Of a stretch of DNA of 64,000 bases, positions 17,607 to 26,137 are shown piece after piece. The notes beneath the pieces were generated by a model. It was not told the DNA's origin. It made no database searches and worked only from the letters and a program-made list of their open reading frames with translations. Position 1 is the stretch's first letter; every line of letters begins with the position of its first letter. The position numbers and the translations under genes were made by a program. Source of the DNA: an uncultured Bryobacteraceae bacterium (GTDB lineage Bacteria > Acidobacteriota > Terriglobia > Bryobacterales > Bryobacteraceae); contig CALKXJ010000004.1 of assembly GCA_938003835.1 (NCBI GenBank), positions 62,001 to 126,000 of the forward strand. The letters are read 5' to 3'.

Positions 17607-20525
17607 GTGAAGTCTGTATCCGCGGATCTCGTCCGCGAGCTCGAGCGGTGTGTGGAAGGCGAGGTGCGGTTCGACACCTACTCGCGAATCCTCTACAGCA
17701 CCGACGCCAGCATTTATCAGATTGTGCCTCTGGGTGTGGTGCTTCCGCGGCATCGCGCCGATGCCGTCGAAGCGGTGCGTTTCGCTGTGCGGCACCGGCT
17801 GCCGGCCCTGGCCCGCGGCGGCGGCACCAGCCTGTCGGGCCAGGCGGTCGGCGAGGCGATCGTGCTGGACTTCTCCAAGTACATGCGCCGAATCCTGGAG
17901 TTCAACCCCGAGGAGCGTTGGGTGCGGGTGGAGCCGGGCGTCATCCAGGATGAGCTCAATGCTTTCCTCAAGCCGCACGGTTTCGCCTTGGGTCCGGACA
18001 CCTCCTCGAGCTCGCGCGTCACGCTCGGAGGCATGATCGGAAACAACTCCGCCGGCTCGCACTCGATCCTCTACGGCAAGACGATTGACCACGTGATCGA
18101 GCTGCGCGCCGTGCTCGCCGACGGCTCGGAAGCGACGTTCGCTCCTCTGAGCCGCGAGGAACTCGAGCGGCGCGCCGCGGGCGAAACTTTCGAAGCCCGG
18201 CTCTACCGCGAGGTTCTTCGCATCGGCCGCACCTACGATGACGAGATCCGCCGGCGCTACCCGAAGCTCATCCGGCGGGTCAGCGGCTACAACCTCGACG
18301 AGTTCGTGCCCAACGGGGACTGCTTTGGCGCGGGCTACTCTTCCCGGCCGGGTCCGTTCAATCTGGCGCGGGCCATCGTGGGCAGCGAGGGGACGCTCGC
18401 CGTCGTCACGGAGGCGAAACTCCGCGTGGTGCCGCTGCCGAAGGCCACCGGCATCGGCGTAATCAACTTCGCGACGCTCATCGAGGCCGTCGAAGCAGCG
18501 CCGGAGCTCGTGCGGCTGGAGCCCGCGGCCATCGAGCTGATGGACAAACGGGTCCTCGACGGCGCCCGGCGCGCCCGCGGCTCCTCGAAGGGACTGGAGT
18601 TTGCCGATCCCGGCGCCGAGGGCAACGTCGTGGTCGAGTTCTTCGGGGAAGGCGAAGCCGAGGTGCGCGCGCGGCTCGATGCCCTGAAGAGTCTGGTCGA
18701 AGCGCGGCGGATCGGCTACGGGCACCTCTTCCTGACCGATCCGGCGGCGCAGCAGGCGGTCTGGAACGTCCGCAAGGAGGCCATGGGCCTGCTGATGGGG
18801 GTGGTGGGCGACCGCAAGCCGATTGCTTTCGTCGAAGATCCGGCCGTTCCCATCGAAAATTACCCGGACTTCCTGCGCGGCTTCGAGCGGATCCTGCGCC
18901 ACTACGATGCCGAGGGCGGCTACTACGGCCATGCTTCAGTCGGCTGCCTGCACATACGGCCGCTGATCAACATCAAAGATCCGGCCGAGGTGGCGAAGAT
19001 GCGGCGCATTGCCGAGGAGGTCTTCGAACTGGTGGTCGCTCACGGGGGCTCGATGAGCGGCGAGCACGGCGATGGGCTGGCCCGCGGCAAGTTCAACGAG
19101 CGGCTGTTCGGGCCGGTGATCTATCAGGCGTTCCTCGAGCTCAAGCGCGCCTTCGACCCCGAGAACCTTATGAATCCGGGAAAGGTTGTGAACTGCCCGG
19201 AGATGACCGAAAACCTGCGCTACCCGCCCGGTTACGGAATCCTGCCGCTCGAAACCTACTTCGACTACTCAGCGCAGGGGGGCTTTGCCGGCGCGATCGA
19301 AATGTGCAACGGCAATGGCGCCTGCCGGAAGACGCTGGGCGGGGTGATGTGCCCGTCCTACATGGCGACGCTCGAAGAGGAGCATTCCACGCGCGGCCGG
19401 GCCAACGCCCTTCGCGCGGCGCTCTCCGGCCTGCTGCCGCCCGGGGAGTTCACCTCGCCCCGCATGTACGAGGTGCTCGACCTGTGCCTGGCGTGCAAGG
19501 GTTGCAAGCGGGAGTGCCCCTCGAACGTCGATCTGGCGAAACTCAAGTCCGAGTTCCTGGCCCACTACTGGAAGCGGCACGGTGCCCCGCTGCGGGCCAG
19601 GCTGATGGCCCGCATTGGTACGCTCAACCGCTGGGGAAGCCGGCTGGCGCCGGTGGCCAACGTTGCCCTGGCGAGCGCGCCCGCACGGTGGGTCATGGAG
19701 CGGATGCTCGGCATCGACCGCCGCCGGCGTCTGCCACCATTCGCCCCCACCGATTTCGAAACCTGGTTCCGCCGGCGCGCCCGGCCGGCGAGGAACGGCC
19801 GCGGCCGGGTGATCCTGTTCCACGACTGCTTCATGACTTACAACCATCCCGAGGTGGGCCGCGCGGCGACCGAGCTGCTCGAGCACGCCGGCTTTGAGGT
19901 GATCCTCCTAACGCACGCCTGCTGCGGCCGTCCGGCTATTTCCAAAGGCCTGCTCGAGGAGGCGCGACGCCTGGCTCGGGAAAACCTCGCCGCACTGCTG
20001 CCGTGGGTGGACGGCGGCGTGCCCATCCTCGGGTGCGAACCGAGCTGCCTGCTCACCTTTCGGGACGAGTATCCGGAGCTGGTGCCCGGCGAGGCGGCGC
20101 AAAGGCTGGCCGCGGGCGCCTGGCTCGTCGACGAGTTCCTGGTTGCGCACGACGACGGAAAGCTGAAGCTGGATGGCCGGGGCCGCAAAGTACTTTTCCA
20201 TGGCCACTGCCACCAGAAGGCCCATGGGGCTACTGCCTCCAGTCTGAGGATCCTGCGCTCGGCCGGTCTTGACGTGCGGGAAGTCGACGCCGGCTGTTGC
20301 GGCATGGCGGGCTCGTTCGGCTTCGAGAAGGAGCACTACGCGATCTCCGAAGCGATTGCGCGCCGGCGGCTGATTCCCGCCGTCGAGGCTGCGGGCGAGG
20401 AGACCGAAATCGCCGTCACGGGCGTCTCCTGCCGGCAGCAGATCGCCCACTTCAGCTCTCGCCGGCCGCGACACGTGGTCGAAATTCTGCGCAGTTGCCT
20501 CCCTGCGGACGGGTCTGCCTGCTGA
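17607..20525 (+). CDS. FAD-linked oxidase fused to GlpC-type Fe-S subunit (2-hydroxyacid dehydrogenase)
   Basis: A 972-residue fusion. GTG 17607 is chosen because GGGGGAGG lies 6 bp upstream; an in-frame ATG at 17589 lacks such a site. The N-terminal half is a GlcD-type flavoprotein: ARGGGTSLSGQAVG and GGMIGNNSAGSHSILYGKT bind FAD, and the oxidase C-terminal domain ends near FDPENLMNPGKVV. The C-terminal half holds CNGNGACRK...MCPS, CLACKGCKRECPSNVD (4Fe-4S sites) and two CCG-type motifs, CCGRPAISKG and CCGMAGSFG. This architecture matches D-2-hydroxyglutarate, D-lactate or glycolate dehydrogenases such as YdiJ, which pass electrons to quinone. The exact substrate is unknown. Confidence 0.9.
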   Translation: MKSVSADLVRELERCVEGEVRFDTYSRILYSTDASIYQIVPLGVVLPRHRADAVEAVRFAVRHRLPALARGGGTSLSGQAVGEAIVLDFSKYMRRILEFNPEERWVRVEPGVIQDELNAFLKPHGFALGPDTSSSSRVTLGGMIGNNSAGSHSILYGKTIDHVIELRAVLADGSEATFAPLSREELERRAAGETFEARLYREVLRIGRTYDDEIRRRYPKLIRRVSGYNLDEFVPNGDCFGAGYSSRPGPFNLARAIVGSEGTLAVVTEAKLRVVPLPKATGIGVINFATLIEAVEAAPELVRLEPAAIELMDKRVLDGARRARGSSKGLEFADPGAEGNVVVEFFGEGEAEVRARLDALKSLVEARRIGYGHLFLTDPAAQQAVWNVRKEAMGLLMGVVGDRKPIAFVEDPAVPIENYPDFLRGFERILRHYDAEGGYYGHASVGCLHIRPLINIKDPAEVAKMRRIAEEVFELVVAHGGSMSGEHGDGLARGKFNERLFGPVIYQAFLELKRAFDPENLMNPGKVVNCPEMTENLRYPPGYGILPLETYFDYSAQGGFAGAIEMCNGNGACRKTLGGVMCPSYMATLEEEHSTRGRANALRAALSGLLPPGEFTSPRMYEVLDLCLACKGCKRECPSNVDLAKLKSEFLAHYWKRHGAPLRARLMARIGTLNRWGSRLAPVANVALASAPARWVMERMLGIDRRRRLPPFAPTDFETWFRRRARPARNGRGRVILFHDCFMTYNHPEVGRAATELLEHAGFEVILLTHACCGRPAISKGLLEEARRLARENLAALLPWVDGGVPILGCEPSCLLTFRDEYPELVPGEAAQRLAAGAWLVDEFLVAHDDGKLKLDGRGRKVLFHGHCHQKAHGATASSLRILRSAGLDVREVDAGCCGMAGSFGFEKEHYAISEAIARRRLIPAVEAAGEETEIAVTGVSCRQQIAHFSSRRPRHVVEILRSCLPADGSAC

Positions 20526-20583
20526 AACCGGCCGCGGCTTCCGTTCGTCGTCTTACATGAAACTTTCTGCAAAGGAGGTTGAG

Positions 20584-20898
20584 ATGCTCACCCGATTGCT
20601 TGTGGCGATCCTGTTGAGTGTTTCGCTCGCCGCTGCAAAAAGTTACAATTTCACCCTGTCGAACAGCGCAAAGGTCGGCGATCTCGAGCTCAAGCCTGGC
20701 GAATACAAGTTGAAGCTCGAGGCCGACAAGGTCCTGCTGATCGACCGTCAAGGCCGCACCATCGAACCCAAGGCCAAGGTGGAGACGGCCGAGCGGAAGT
20801 TCGATCAGACCGCCGTGGCGATCACGCGAGACGGGGAAACCCACAAGCTCCAGTGGATCGCCTTGGGTGGCAGTAAGTCTCGCGTCGTCTTCGAGTAA
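20584..20898 (+). CDS. Small secreted beta-rich protein of unknown function
   Basis: A 104-residue protein. ATG 20584 follows AAAGGAGG at 6 bp; an upstream in-frame ATG at 20557 would place that ribosome binding site inside the gene. The signal peptide MLTRLLVAILLSVSLAAA is followed by alternating short strands: SYNFTLSNSAKVGDLELKPGEYKLKLEADKV and similar. The pattern GDLELKPGEYKLKLE resembles secreted acidobacterial proteins with a carboxypeptidase-regulatory-like or PEGA fold, but I cannot assign a family. The preceding oxidoreductase ends 58 bp upstream, and a terminator follows. Confidence 0.78.
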   Translation: MLTRLLVAILLSVSLAAAKSYNFTLSNSAKVGDLELKPGEYKLKLEADKVLLIDRQGRTIEPKAKVETAERKFDQTAVAITRDGETHKLQWIALGGSKSRVVFE

Positions 20899-20917
20899 GG
20901 TTGCATTCAAAATTTAG

Positions 20918-20951
20918 AGCCGGAGGGGAAGCCTCTCCTCCGGCTTCTCTT
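20918..20951 (+). terminator. Rho-independent-like terminator
   Basis: AGCCGGAGG and CCTCCGGCT form a perfect 9 bp stem around a 10 nt loop, followed by the pyrimidine tract TCTCTT. It sits 20 bp after the small secreted protein and 15 bp before the stop of the convergent ceramidase gene, so it may end transcription from both sides. Confidence 0.7.
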
Positions 20952-20965
20952 ACCGGCGGATCGGG

Positions 20966-23005
20966 TTAAGGTACAGCGCGGGAGCGCAAAGTATCCGCGT
21001 GGTGGCGAATCTGCGCGGCACTGAGGGGACGGTCAAAGAACACCGCTTCGTCCAATTTTCCTTCGAGCGTCGCGCTTTGATCCGCTGCGGCGCCGAAGAG
21101 CAACTCACCGCCAGGGGCGGGCGGTGCCTCGCCGCGTATCTCCTCCGTGCCGTTTAGGTACAGGCTCAGGCGTGCCCCGTCGCGCACGACCGCCACGTGA
21201 TTCCAGCTTCTCGGGGCGATGGCGGTTCGGCCAACAAGTCGCCCGAAGAACAATCGCCCGGGCTGACCGGAGGCGCCCTGAATGCCGAGCGCCTCGCTTC
21301 CCGCCGACCACAGGTAGCCCGTGACCGCGCGGGCATCATTGTCGAGTCCATTCCAGAAAACCAGCTCGACCGTATACTTTTCACCGAGGCGAGCGCCAGT
21401 GACGCGCACGTAGCCGCCCGCCAGGTGGACGGCGCGGGCGCCCGTTTCAGCGCCGTCCAGATACAGCGCGTAGCCCGTCTGGTAGACGCCGTCGCGCCCG
21501 CCGACCTGATCACGGGCCTTGGTGCCGCTGATCTCGCCGAAGCGCCACCAGGCCGTCGGCCGGGAGCGCCGGAGGGCATCGGCATAAGAGGTCCGCGGCT
21601 CCGCGATCGGCCGGCGCGCCTTGCCCGCCAGCCGTTCGAGCATGCCCATTACGGTCTCGGCGATCCTGGTCTCCGCCTCGGTTTCGAGCGCGGCGGTCCG
21701 CGCCGGCCAGGTGGTGTAGCCGCCGAGCGGGAATAGCTCGGGCGGTGGGATGTAACCCTCGGCCCCGTTGGCGAGCTCGATGGTGAATGTCCTCGCAAAC
21801 GGGCTGTGCCGTTTGATCTTGAGCCCGGTGATGGCGAAAACCTCGTTCGGGATGGCCGCGATGGCCAGATCGCCCAGCTTGATCACCTGGAGCTTGAGTT
21901 CCCGCACCGGCTCCTCGTGCAGATAGATCTGCTCGCGCGCGTACACCTCCGGCTGATTCCGCGGTTTGCCCTCTGGGATTTTGGCGAAGAGCTCGCGGGC
22001 CCACGCCAGGCGCCGGGCATCGGGAGTGCGCCGCCGGAGGGTGAGCCTCTCCTCGAGCATGCCGAGCTCGACGCTTTCGCGGTAGCGGATCTTCCGATAG
22101 GCTTCCAGAGCGATGCCGGCGAGCGCCTCCGAGTAGGTGTCCAGATTCATCTCGCGCTTGGGCCGCGCGTAATCCATCCAGTGGAGGTCGCCGCTCGTGC
22201 CCTGCGACATCATGACGACACTGCTCTCCGGGGCGCCGATGCGACGCTTTAACTTCTCGGAAAAGTGGCCAAAGTAATCGGGCGACACGAGCGGTCCCGG
22301 CACGCCGACGTAGTGCATCGAGTAGTTGGCCAGCACGGCCAGCGGTTCCCCGCCGGGCGACTGGACCGCGACGAGCGAAAGCTCCGGATCGACCGGACCC
22401 GTCGGGCCGATGAATTCCGGATTCTGGTAGCCGGGATGCATATTGGCGCGCACGGTGGGTTCGCCGAACGGATCCTGGCGAATCTTGTCCGGGCGCAGGA
22501 TCCATTGCCGGCAGTGGGTGTACTCCGGCGCATCGACCGCGGCCCAGCCGATGCGCGCGGGAAGGAGTCTGGCGGCCCCCTGCTCGAGCAGATGGACCAG
22601 ACGCTCCCGCACCCGCGCCGCGTACTCCGGATTCGGATCGGTTCCCAGCGCGCCCATGAGGGGTGGAGCCGAGTGGGTGTGCGTGGCGGCGATCAACATG
22701 CGCTCGGGCGGGATGCCTGTGGCCCGCGACGCTCTCGCTTTGACCTCGTCGAGCAGCTCCCGCGGCATCATCAGCGTGTCGACGATCGCGATCGCCAGCC
22801 GCAGCCTGCCGTCGTCGAGCACCAGCGCCCGGGCCTTGAGCGGCGCCTCGAGCCGTTCGCAACTTCGGGCCAGAAATCCGCCGCTGACGATGATGGGCAA
22901 CCTCTCGGGCGAAATGTCGACCTCGTGCACTCCGGCGCGAAGTCCCTCGGCAGCCCAGGCGGCGCCGGAGGCCAGCCAAGCGAAAGCGACGATCCTGCCT
23001 ACCAT
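20966..23005 (-). CDS. Neutral ceramidase-like hydrolase with C-terminal LamG domain
   Basis: A 679-residue exported protein; ATG 23005 gives the signal MVGRIVAFAWLASGAAWA, and the longer frame upstream is the shadow of the M14 gene. Residues from about 23 to 460 resemble the neutral/alkaline ceramidase N-terminal domain: GVHEVDISPERLPIIVSGGF, MLIAATHTHSAPP (metal site), NYSMHYVGVPGPLVSPDYFG, MMSQGTSGDLHWMDY and AAIPNEVFAITGL. After a linker, PTAWWRFGEISGTKARDQVG to the C-terminus is a laminin-G/concanavalin-like jelly roll, common in carbohydrate- or surface-binding proteins. The start overlaps the M14 peptidase stop by 7 bp. The substrate could be a sphingolipid or another amide; this is not shown. 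Confidence 0.85.
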   Translation of the reverse strand: MVGRIVAFAWLASGAAWAAEGLRAGVHEVDISPERLPIIVSGGFLARSCERLEAPLKARALVLDDGRLRLAIAIVDTLMMPRELLDEVKARASRATGIPPERMLIAATHTHSAPPLMGALGTDPNPEYAARVRERLVHLLEQGAARLLPARIGWAAVDAPEYTHCRQWILRPDKIRQDPFGEPTVRANMHPGYQNPEFIGPTGPVDPELSLVAVQSPGGEPLAVLANYSMHYVGVPGPLVSPDYFGHFSEKLKRRIGAPESSVVMMSQGTSGDLHWMDYARPKREMNLDTYSEALAGIALEAYRKIRYRESVELGMLEERLTLRRRTPDARRLAWARELFAKIPEGKPRNQPEVYAREQIYLHEEPVRELKLQVIKLGDLAIAAIPNEVFAITGLKIKRHSPFARTFTIELANGAEGYIPPPELFPLGGYTTWPARTAALETEAETRIAETVMGMLERLAGKARRPIAEPRTSYADALRRSRPTAWWRFGEISGTKARDQVGGRDGVYQTGYALYLDGAETGARAVHLAGGYVRVTGARLGEKYTVELVFWNGLDNDARAVTGYLWSAGSEALGIQGASGQPGRLFFGRLVGRTAIAPRSWNHVAVVRDGARLSLYLNGTEEIRGEAPPAPGGELLFGAAADQSATLEGKLDEAVFFDRPLSAAQIRHHADTLRSRAVP

Positions 23006-25698
23006 GCCGCCCCCGGCTGGAGCGCAGCGCGCGCCGGCGCCTGGCTGCGAAAGACCGCGTTCAGGAAGAGCACGTTCAGCCCGTCCATACAGGCGCGGAA
23101 GTTGGGATCGGCCGTAAAGCCGATCACCACACCCCGGCCGACACGCTGGACGATCACGAACGGCTTGAAGGCAAGCTGCTTCCGGTTCTCCTCCCAAAGG
23201 TAGCCGCTGGCCAGGAGCTCATCCGGACCCAGGAACACGGCCGCATTGACGCCCTTGTCGAGCTTGATGGGGGTGAAGATCGAGCGGCCCCGCACCATCA
23301 CGTTGACAGTCCCGGCAAGTCCGGCCGTCACCCAATGATCCTCGTCCAGGCGGGCCCGGGCGATGACGCCGGGGATGCGATCGGGTGGTTCGGCCTCCGC
23401 CTGAATGGCTTTCTGATAGTCCGCCTCGCTGGCAAGCAGCGTTCCCGGCACGCGATCGGCGCGGGGAGCGCGCTTCTCCTCCGAAGCCGCAGCGCGCGCG
23501 GCGTTTTCCCGCGAGACGGCCAGCAGGTCCACTTTCGGGTCAGCCAGCCAGGTGAGCGCACCCTCGAAGGCGATCAGTGTGCGGCCTTCCTCCAGCCACG
23601 CCCGCAGGCGCTTGAGCCCGGTCTCGCCGAGGACCTGACCATAAGCGCCGCCGTCCGGCAGGATGAGAACATCCAGCCGCGCCAGATCGGTGGCCGCCTC
23701 GGCCAGCCGGCTGACCCGGATGGGTGTCGTCGGGTAGTTGTACTGGCGCTCCAGTACGAATCGTGTGTGGCCCGCCGAGTATGGGGAGACCGGCCGGTCC
23801 CAGGCGATCGCCACCTCGGGAGCCTTCAGCGGGATCACACGCCGACTGCCGAGGCTCGCACCGTCTTCAACGTAGCCGGTGTCGGTGGCGTCGACGGCCG
23901 CACCCGTGCTGGCCGCCAATTTCTTCAGCGTCTCCTCCAGGCCAGCTGGGTTCTCGTGAAGCCAAAAAACAAGTGTTCCGCGGCTGTAATCGCGGCCATT
24001 GAGCCGGAAAGCCCGATCCGAGCTCCAAACCTTGAGGCCCTGACGCAGGGCGGCTGCCAGGAGCCGTCCCGAGGCGAGCGTCCCCCAGGGGGCAAGGTAG
24101 GCCAGCTTCGCCGTGCCGGAGACTGCCCCCGGTGGAGTGCTGCCCGGTGCGACCGGCTCGAAGGCGCCTTCGAGAGGCTGCGGGCTGGCCAGCATCTCGA
24201 CGCCGTAGACCAGTGGCAACGACCAGGCCACGATGTCGTAGATCTCATCCGGGAGCTTCTTGCGGCGCAGGCGCTCCTGTTCCTTCACAAACGCCTCGCC
24301 CATCTTCACATCGGCATCGAGCAGCGTGCGAATGAGCCGTTTGGCGGGTTGCGCCAGGCGGATGGCATAGCTGCCCGCCGGCACTTCGCGCCCGTTGAGA
24401 GGAAAAGGCTTCGCGGCGCGCCGAAGCTCGATTCCTTGCTCGGCCAGAAGCAAAGCCAGCTTGTCCACCGCCGAGGTGTCGCCTCGCCGGACAAGGACAT
24501 ATTCCCGCACCGGTTCGCTCGCTCCCTCCTCGATCGCGGTTTGCCGGTAGCGGTAAAAGTTCTCGAGCAAGCGCCGACGATTTTGCGCCGCCGTTTCGAG
24601 CGTCGAGATGGAGGCCACGAACTGGCGGCGCACGGTATCGCGAAAGTGGAAGCGTTCGCGATCGATCCGCCGCTCCATGACGAGGCCTCGGGCCGAGGCC
24701 TGTTCGTAGGTCATCGAGACCGCGCCGTAGTAAGCGGGCCAGCTTGCGCCATAACCCGGGTAAAAGGCGTCGAAGACCTCGCGAATGAAATAGCGGAAGC
24801 CGAACTCGTCGAACCAGCGGGCGTTGTTGCGGCCAAACCACTCGAGCGCCTCGCGCTGGTCGCGCACCAGATGCGGATTGTAGGGCTCGGCTTCGGGAGC
24901 GAAGTAGTAGCTGGCGTCCGAACCCATCTCGTGCAGGTCGACGAAAACGAGCGGGCGCCATTCCAGCAGTGCCCTGACGCGGCCGCGGGTCTCCGGCTGG
25001 GTTAGCGCGAACCAGTCCCGATTCATGTCGAACAGGTAGTGATTCATCCGCCCGCCGGGCCATGGTTCGACGTGCTCGAGCGCGTCCGGATTCGAGTTCG
25101 GCTCCAGCCCCTGGCTCTCAGTGAAATGCGCAAGGAAGCGCGCCCTGCCGTCGGGGTTTTGCAGCGGGTCGATGAACACCAGCACTTCCGATAGGACCCG
25201 GTCGACAAGCTTGTCGTTGCGCGCCGCCAGTAGATGGTAGGCCACGAGCAGCGACGCTTCCGGCGCCGAGATCTCGTTTCCGTGAACGCCGTTGGCCAGC
25301 CAGACCGTGGCCGGCAGTGTCTCGATGAGCTCACCCGCCTGCTGCTTCGAGGTCTTTCTCGGGTCCGCCAGCCTGGCCATGCCTTCCTGAACCTGCTTCA
25401 GGCGCGCCATGTTGGCCTCCGAGCCGATGACCGCATAGACGAGCCGGCGGTCCTCCCAGGTGCGGCCGTAATCGAAAATCCTCATGCGCTTCGGCGCCGC
25501 GGCGGCGAGCGCTTCGAGGTATCGGACGAGATTCTCCGGCGTGGTGATCCGCTCGCCCGGCCGGTAGCCGAGCACTTTCTCATGGGAGGGAATCGCGGGG
25601 TCGTAGCGGGTGCCGGGCCAGAACTCGACAGGCTGCTGGCCTGGCGCGAGGGCGCAACTTATCAGCGCCACAACGAGGTACCCGGGGGCGTTTCGCAT
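22999..25698 (-). CDS. Exported M14-family zinc carboxypeptidase
   Basis: An 899-residue secreted peptidase with signal MRNAPGYLVVALISCALAPG. The M14 domain occupies about residues 50-370: GRTWEDRRLVYAVIGS, NGVHGNEISAPEAS (zinc ligands His and Glu), IDPLQNPDGRARF, FDMNRDWFALTQPETRG and VDLHEMGSDASYYFAPEAEPY. A long C-terminal region of about 500 residues includes a part that looks like a class I glutamine amidotransferase-like fold (LDVLILPDGGAYGQVLGETGLKRL), as in other large secreted M14 proteins. It is translationally coupled to the ceramidase-like gene, and both face outward, so they probably degrade external lipid or peptide material. Confidence 0.88.
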   Translation of the reverse strand: MRNAPGYLVVALISCALAPGQQPVEFWPGTRYDPAIPSHEKVLGYRPGERITTPENLVRYLEALAAAAPKRMRIFDYGRTWEDRRLVYAVIGSEANMARLKQVQEGMARLADPRKTSKQQAGELIETLPATVWLANGVHGNEISAPEASLLVAYHLLAARNDKLVDRVLSEVLVFIDPLQNPDGRARFLAHFTESQGLEPNSNPDALEHVEPWPGGRMNHYLFDMNRDWFALTQPETRGRVRALLEWRPLVFVDLHEMGSDASYYFAPEAEPYNPHLVRDQREALEWFGRNNARWFDEFGFRYFIREVFDAFYPGYGASWPAYYGAVSMTYEQASARGLVMERRIDRERFHFRDTVRRQFVASISTLETAAQNRRRLLENFYRYRQTAIEEGASEPVREYVLVRRGDTSAVDKLALLLAEQGIELRRAAKPFPLNGREVPAGSYAIRLAQPAKRLIRTLLDADVKMGEAFVKEQERLRRKKLPDEIYDIVAWSLPLVYGVEMLASPQPLEGAFEPVAPGSTPPGAVSGTAKLAYLAPWGTLASGRLLAAALRQGLKVWSSDRAFRLNGRDYSRGTLVFWLHENPAGLEETLKKLAASTGAAVDATDTGYVEDGASLGSRRVIPLKAPEVAIAWDRPVSPYSAGHTRFVLERQYNYPTTPIRVSRLAEAATDLARLDVLILPDGGAYGQVLGETGLKRLRAWLEEGRTLIAFEGALTWLADPKVDLLAVSRENAARAAASEEKRAPRADRVPGTLLASEADYQKAIQAEAEPPDRIPGVIARARLDEDHWVTAGLAGTVNVMVRGRSIFTPIKLDKGVNAAVFLGPDELLASGYLWEENRKQLAFKPFVIVQRVGRGVVIGFTADPNFRACMDGLNVLFLNAVFRSQAPARAALQPGAAW

Positions 25699-25747
25699 AA
25701 GTTATCAGCATACGCCAGGGCCGCCGGAGCCGAGAACCTCAGCGCGC

Positions 25748-26125
25748 CTGCTCGAAGCGCATGCCGCCACCTGTGCCCGCTGCGCCCGCGTGCTCGAAGC
25801 CGAGCGCCGCCTGGAGGACTGGCTCAAAGCGCGACTCTCCCCGCCGCAGCTTGAGGAAGATTTTACCCGCCGCCTGCTCGACTGGCTGGAGCCGCCAGCA
25901 CCTCTGGCGGTCGTGCCTGGTTGGGTCGAGTGGCTCGAAGTGGGGGCCGGCGTGTTCCTCGCAATCGCTGCGGCGTGGATGCTGTCACTCGTCCCGGTTG
26001 CTGCTCTGGGCCGGTGGCTGACCTCCGGCGCCCCACACGATGCCGCAAGGGCGCTGGCGGCGGCGGTGATCGAATTCGGATTCTGGCTGATCAGCGAGGT
26101 CGGCTCCGTCCAGGTGGATTCCTAG
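25748..26125 (+). CDS. Zinc-finger anti-sigma-like membrane protein, 5' end missing or unclear
   Basis: The frame encodes EAHAATCARCARVLEAE, an HxxxCxxC zinc-finger anti-sigma (ZAS) motif, then an amphipathic helix and a transmembrane segment (VGAGVFLAIAAAWMLSLVPVAAL). This looks real. However, no ATG, GTG or TTG exists in frame between the ZAS motif and an ATG at 25610, which lies 89 bp inside the divergent M14 gene. I give the first in-frame CTG (25748) as a nominal start. It may be a 5'-truncated relic, or start unusually. No sigma gene adjoins it; it ends 12 bp from gltX. Confidence 0.45.
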   Translation: MLEAHAATCARCARVLEAERRLEDWLKARLSPPQLEEDFTRRLLDWLEPPAPLAVVPGWVEWLEVGAGVFLAIAAAWMLSLVPVAALGRWLTSGAPHDAARALAAAVIEFGFWLISEVGSVQVDS

Positions 26126-26137
26126 CGCGGGCGGATC

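Noticed and set aside
17499-18932. Upstream extension of the SYLF gene to 699 codons
   Set aside because: The extension is antisense to the FAD oxidoreductase. ATG 17498 has a ribosome binding site and a signal peptide.
22999-23197. N-terminal extension of the ceramidase-like protein
   Set aside because: The extra residues are encoded within the M14 gene in another frame; the signal peptide begins at ATG 23005.
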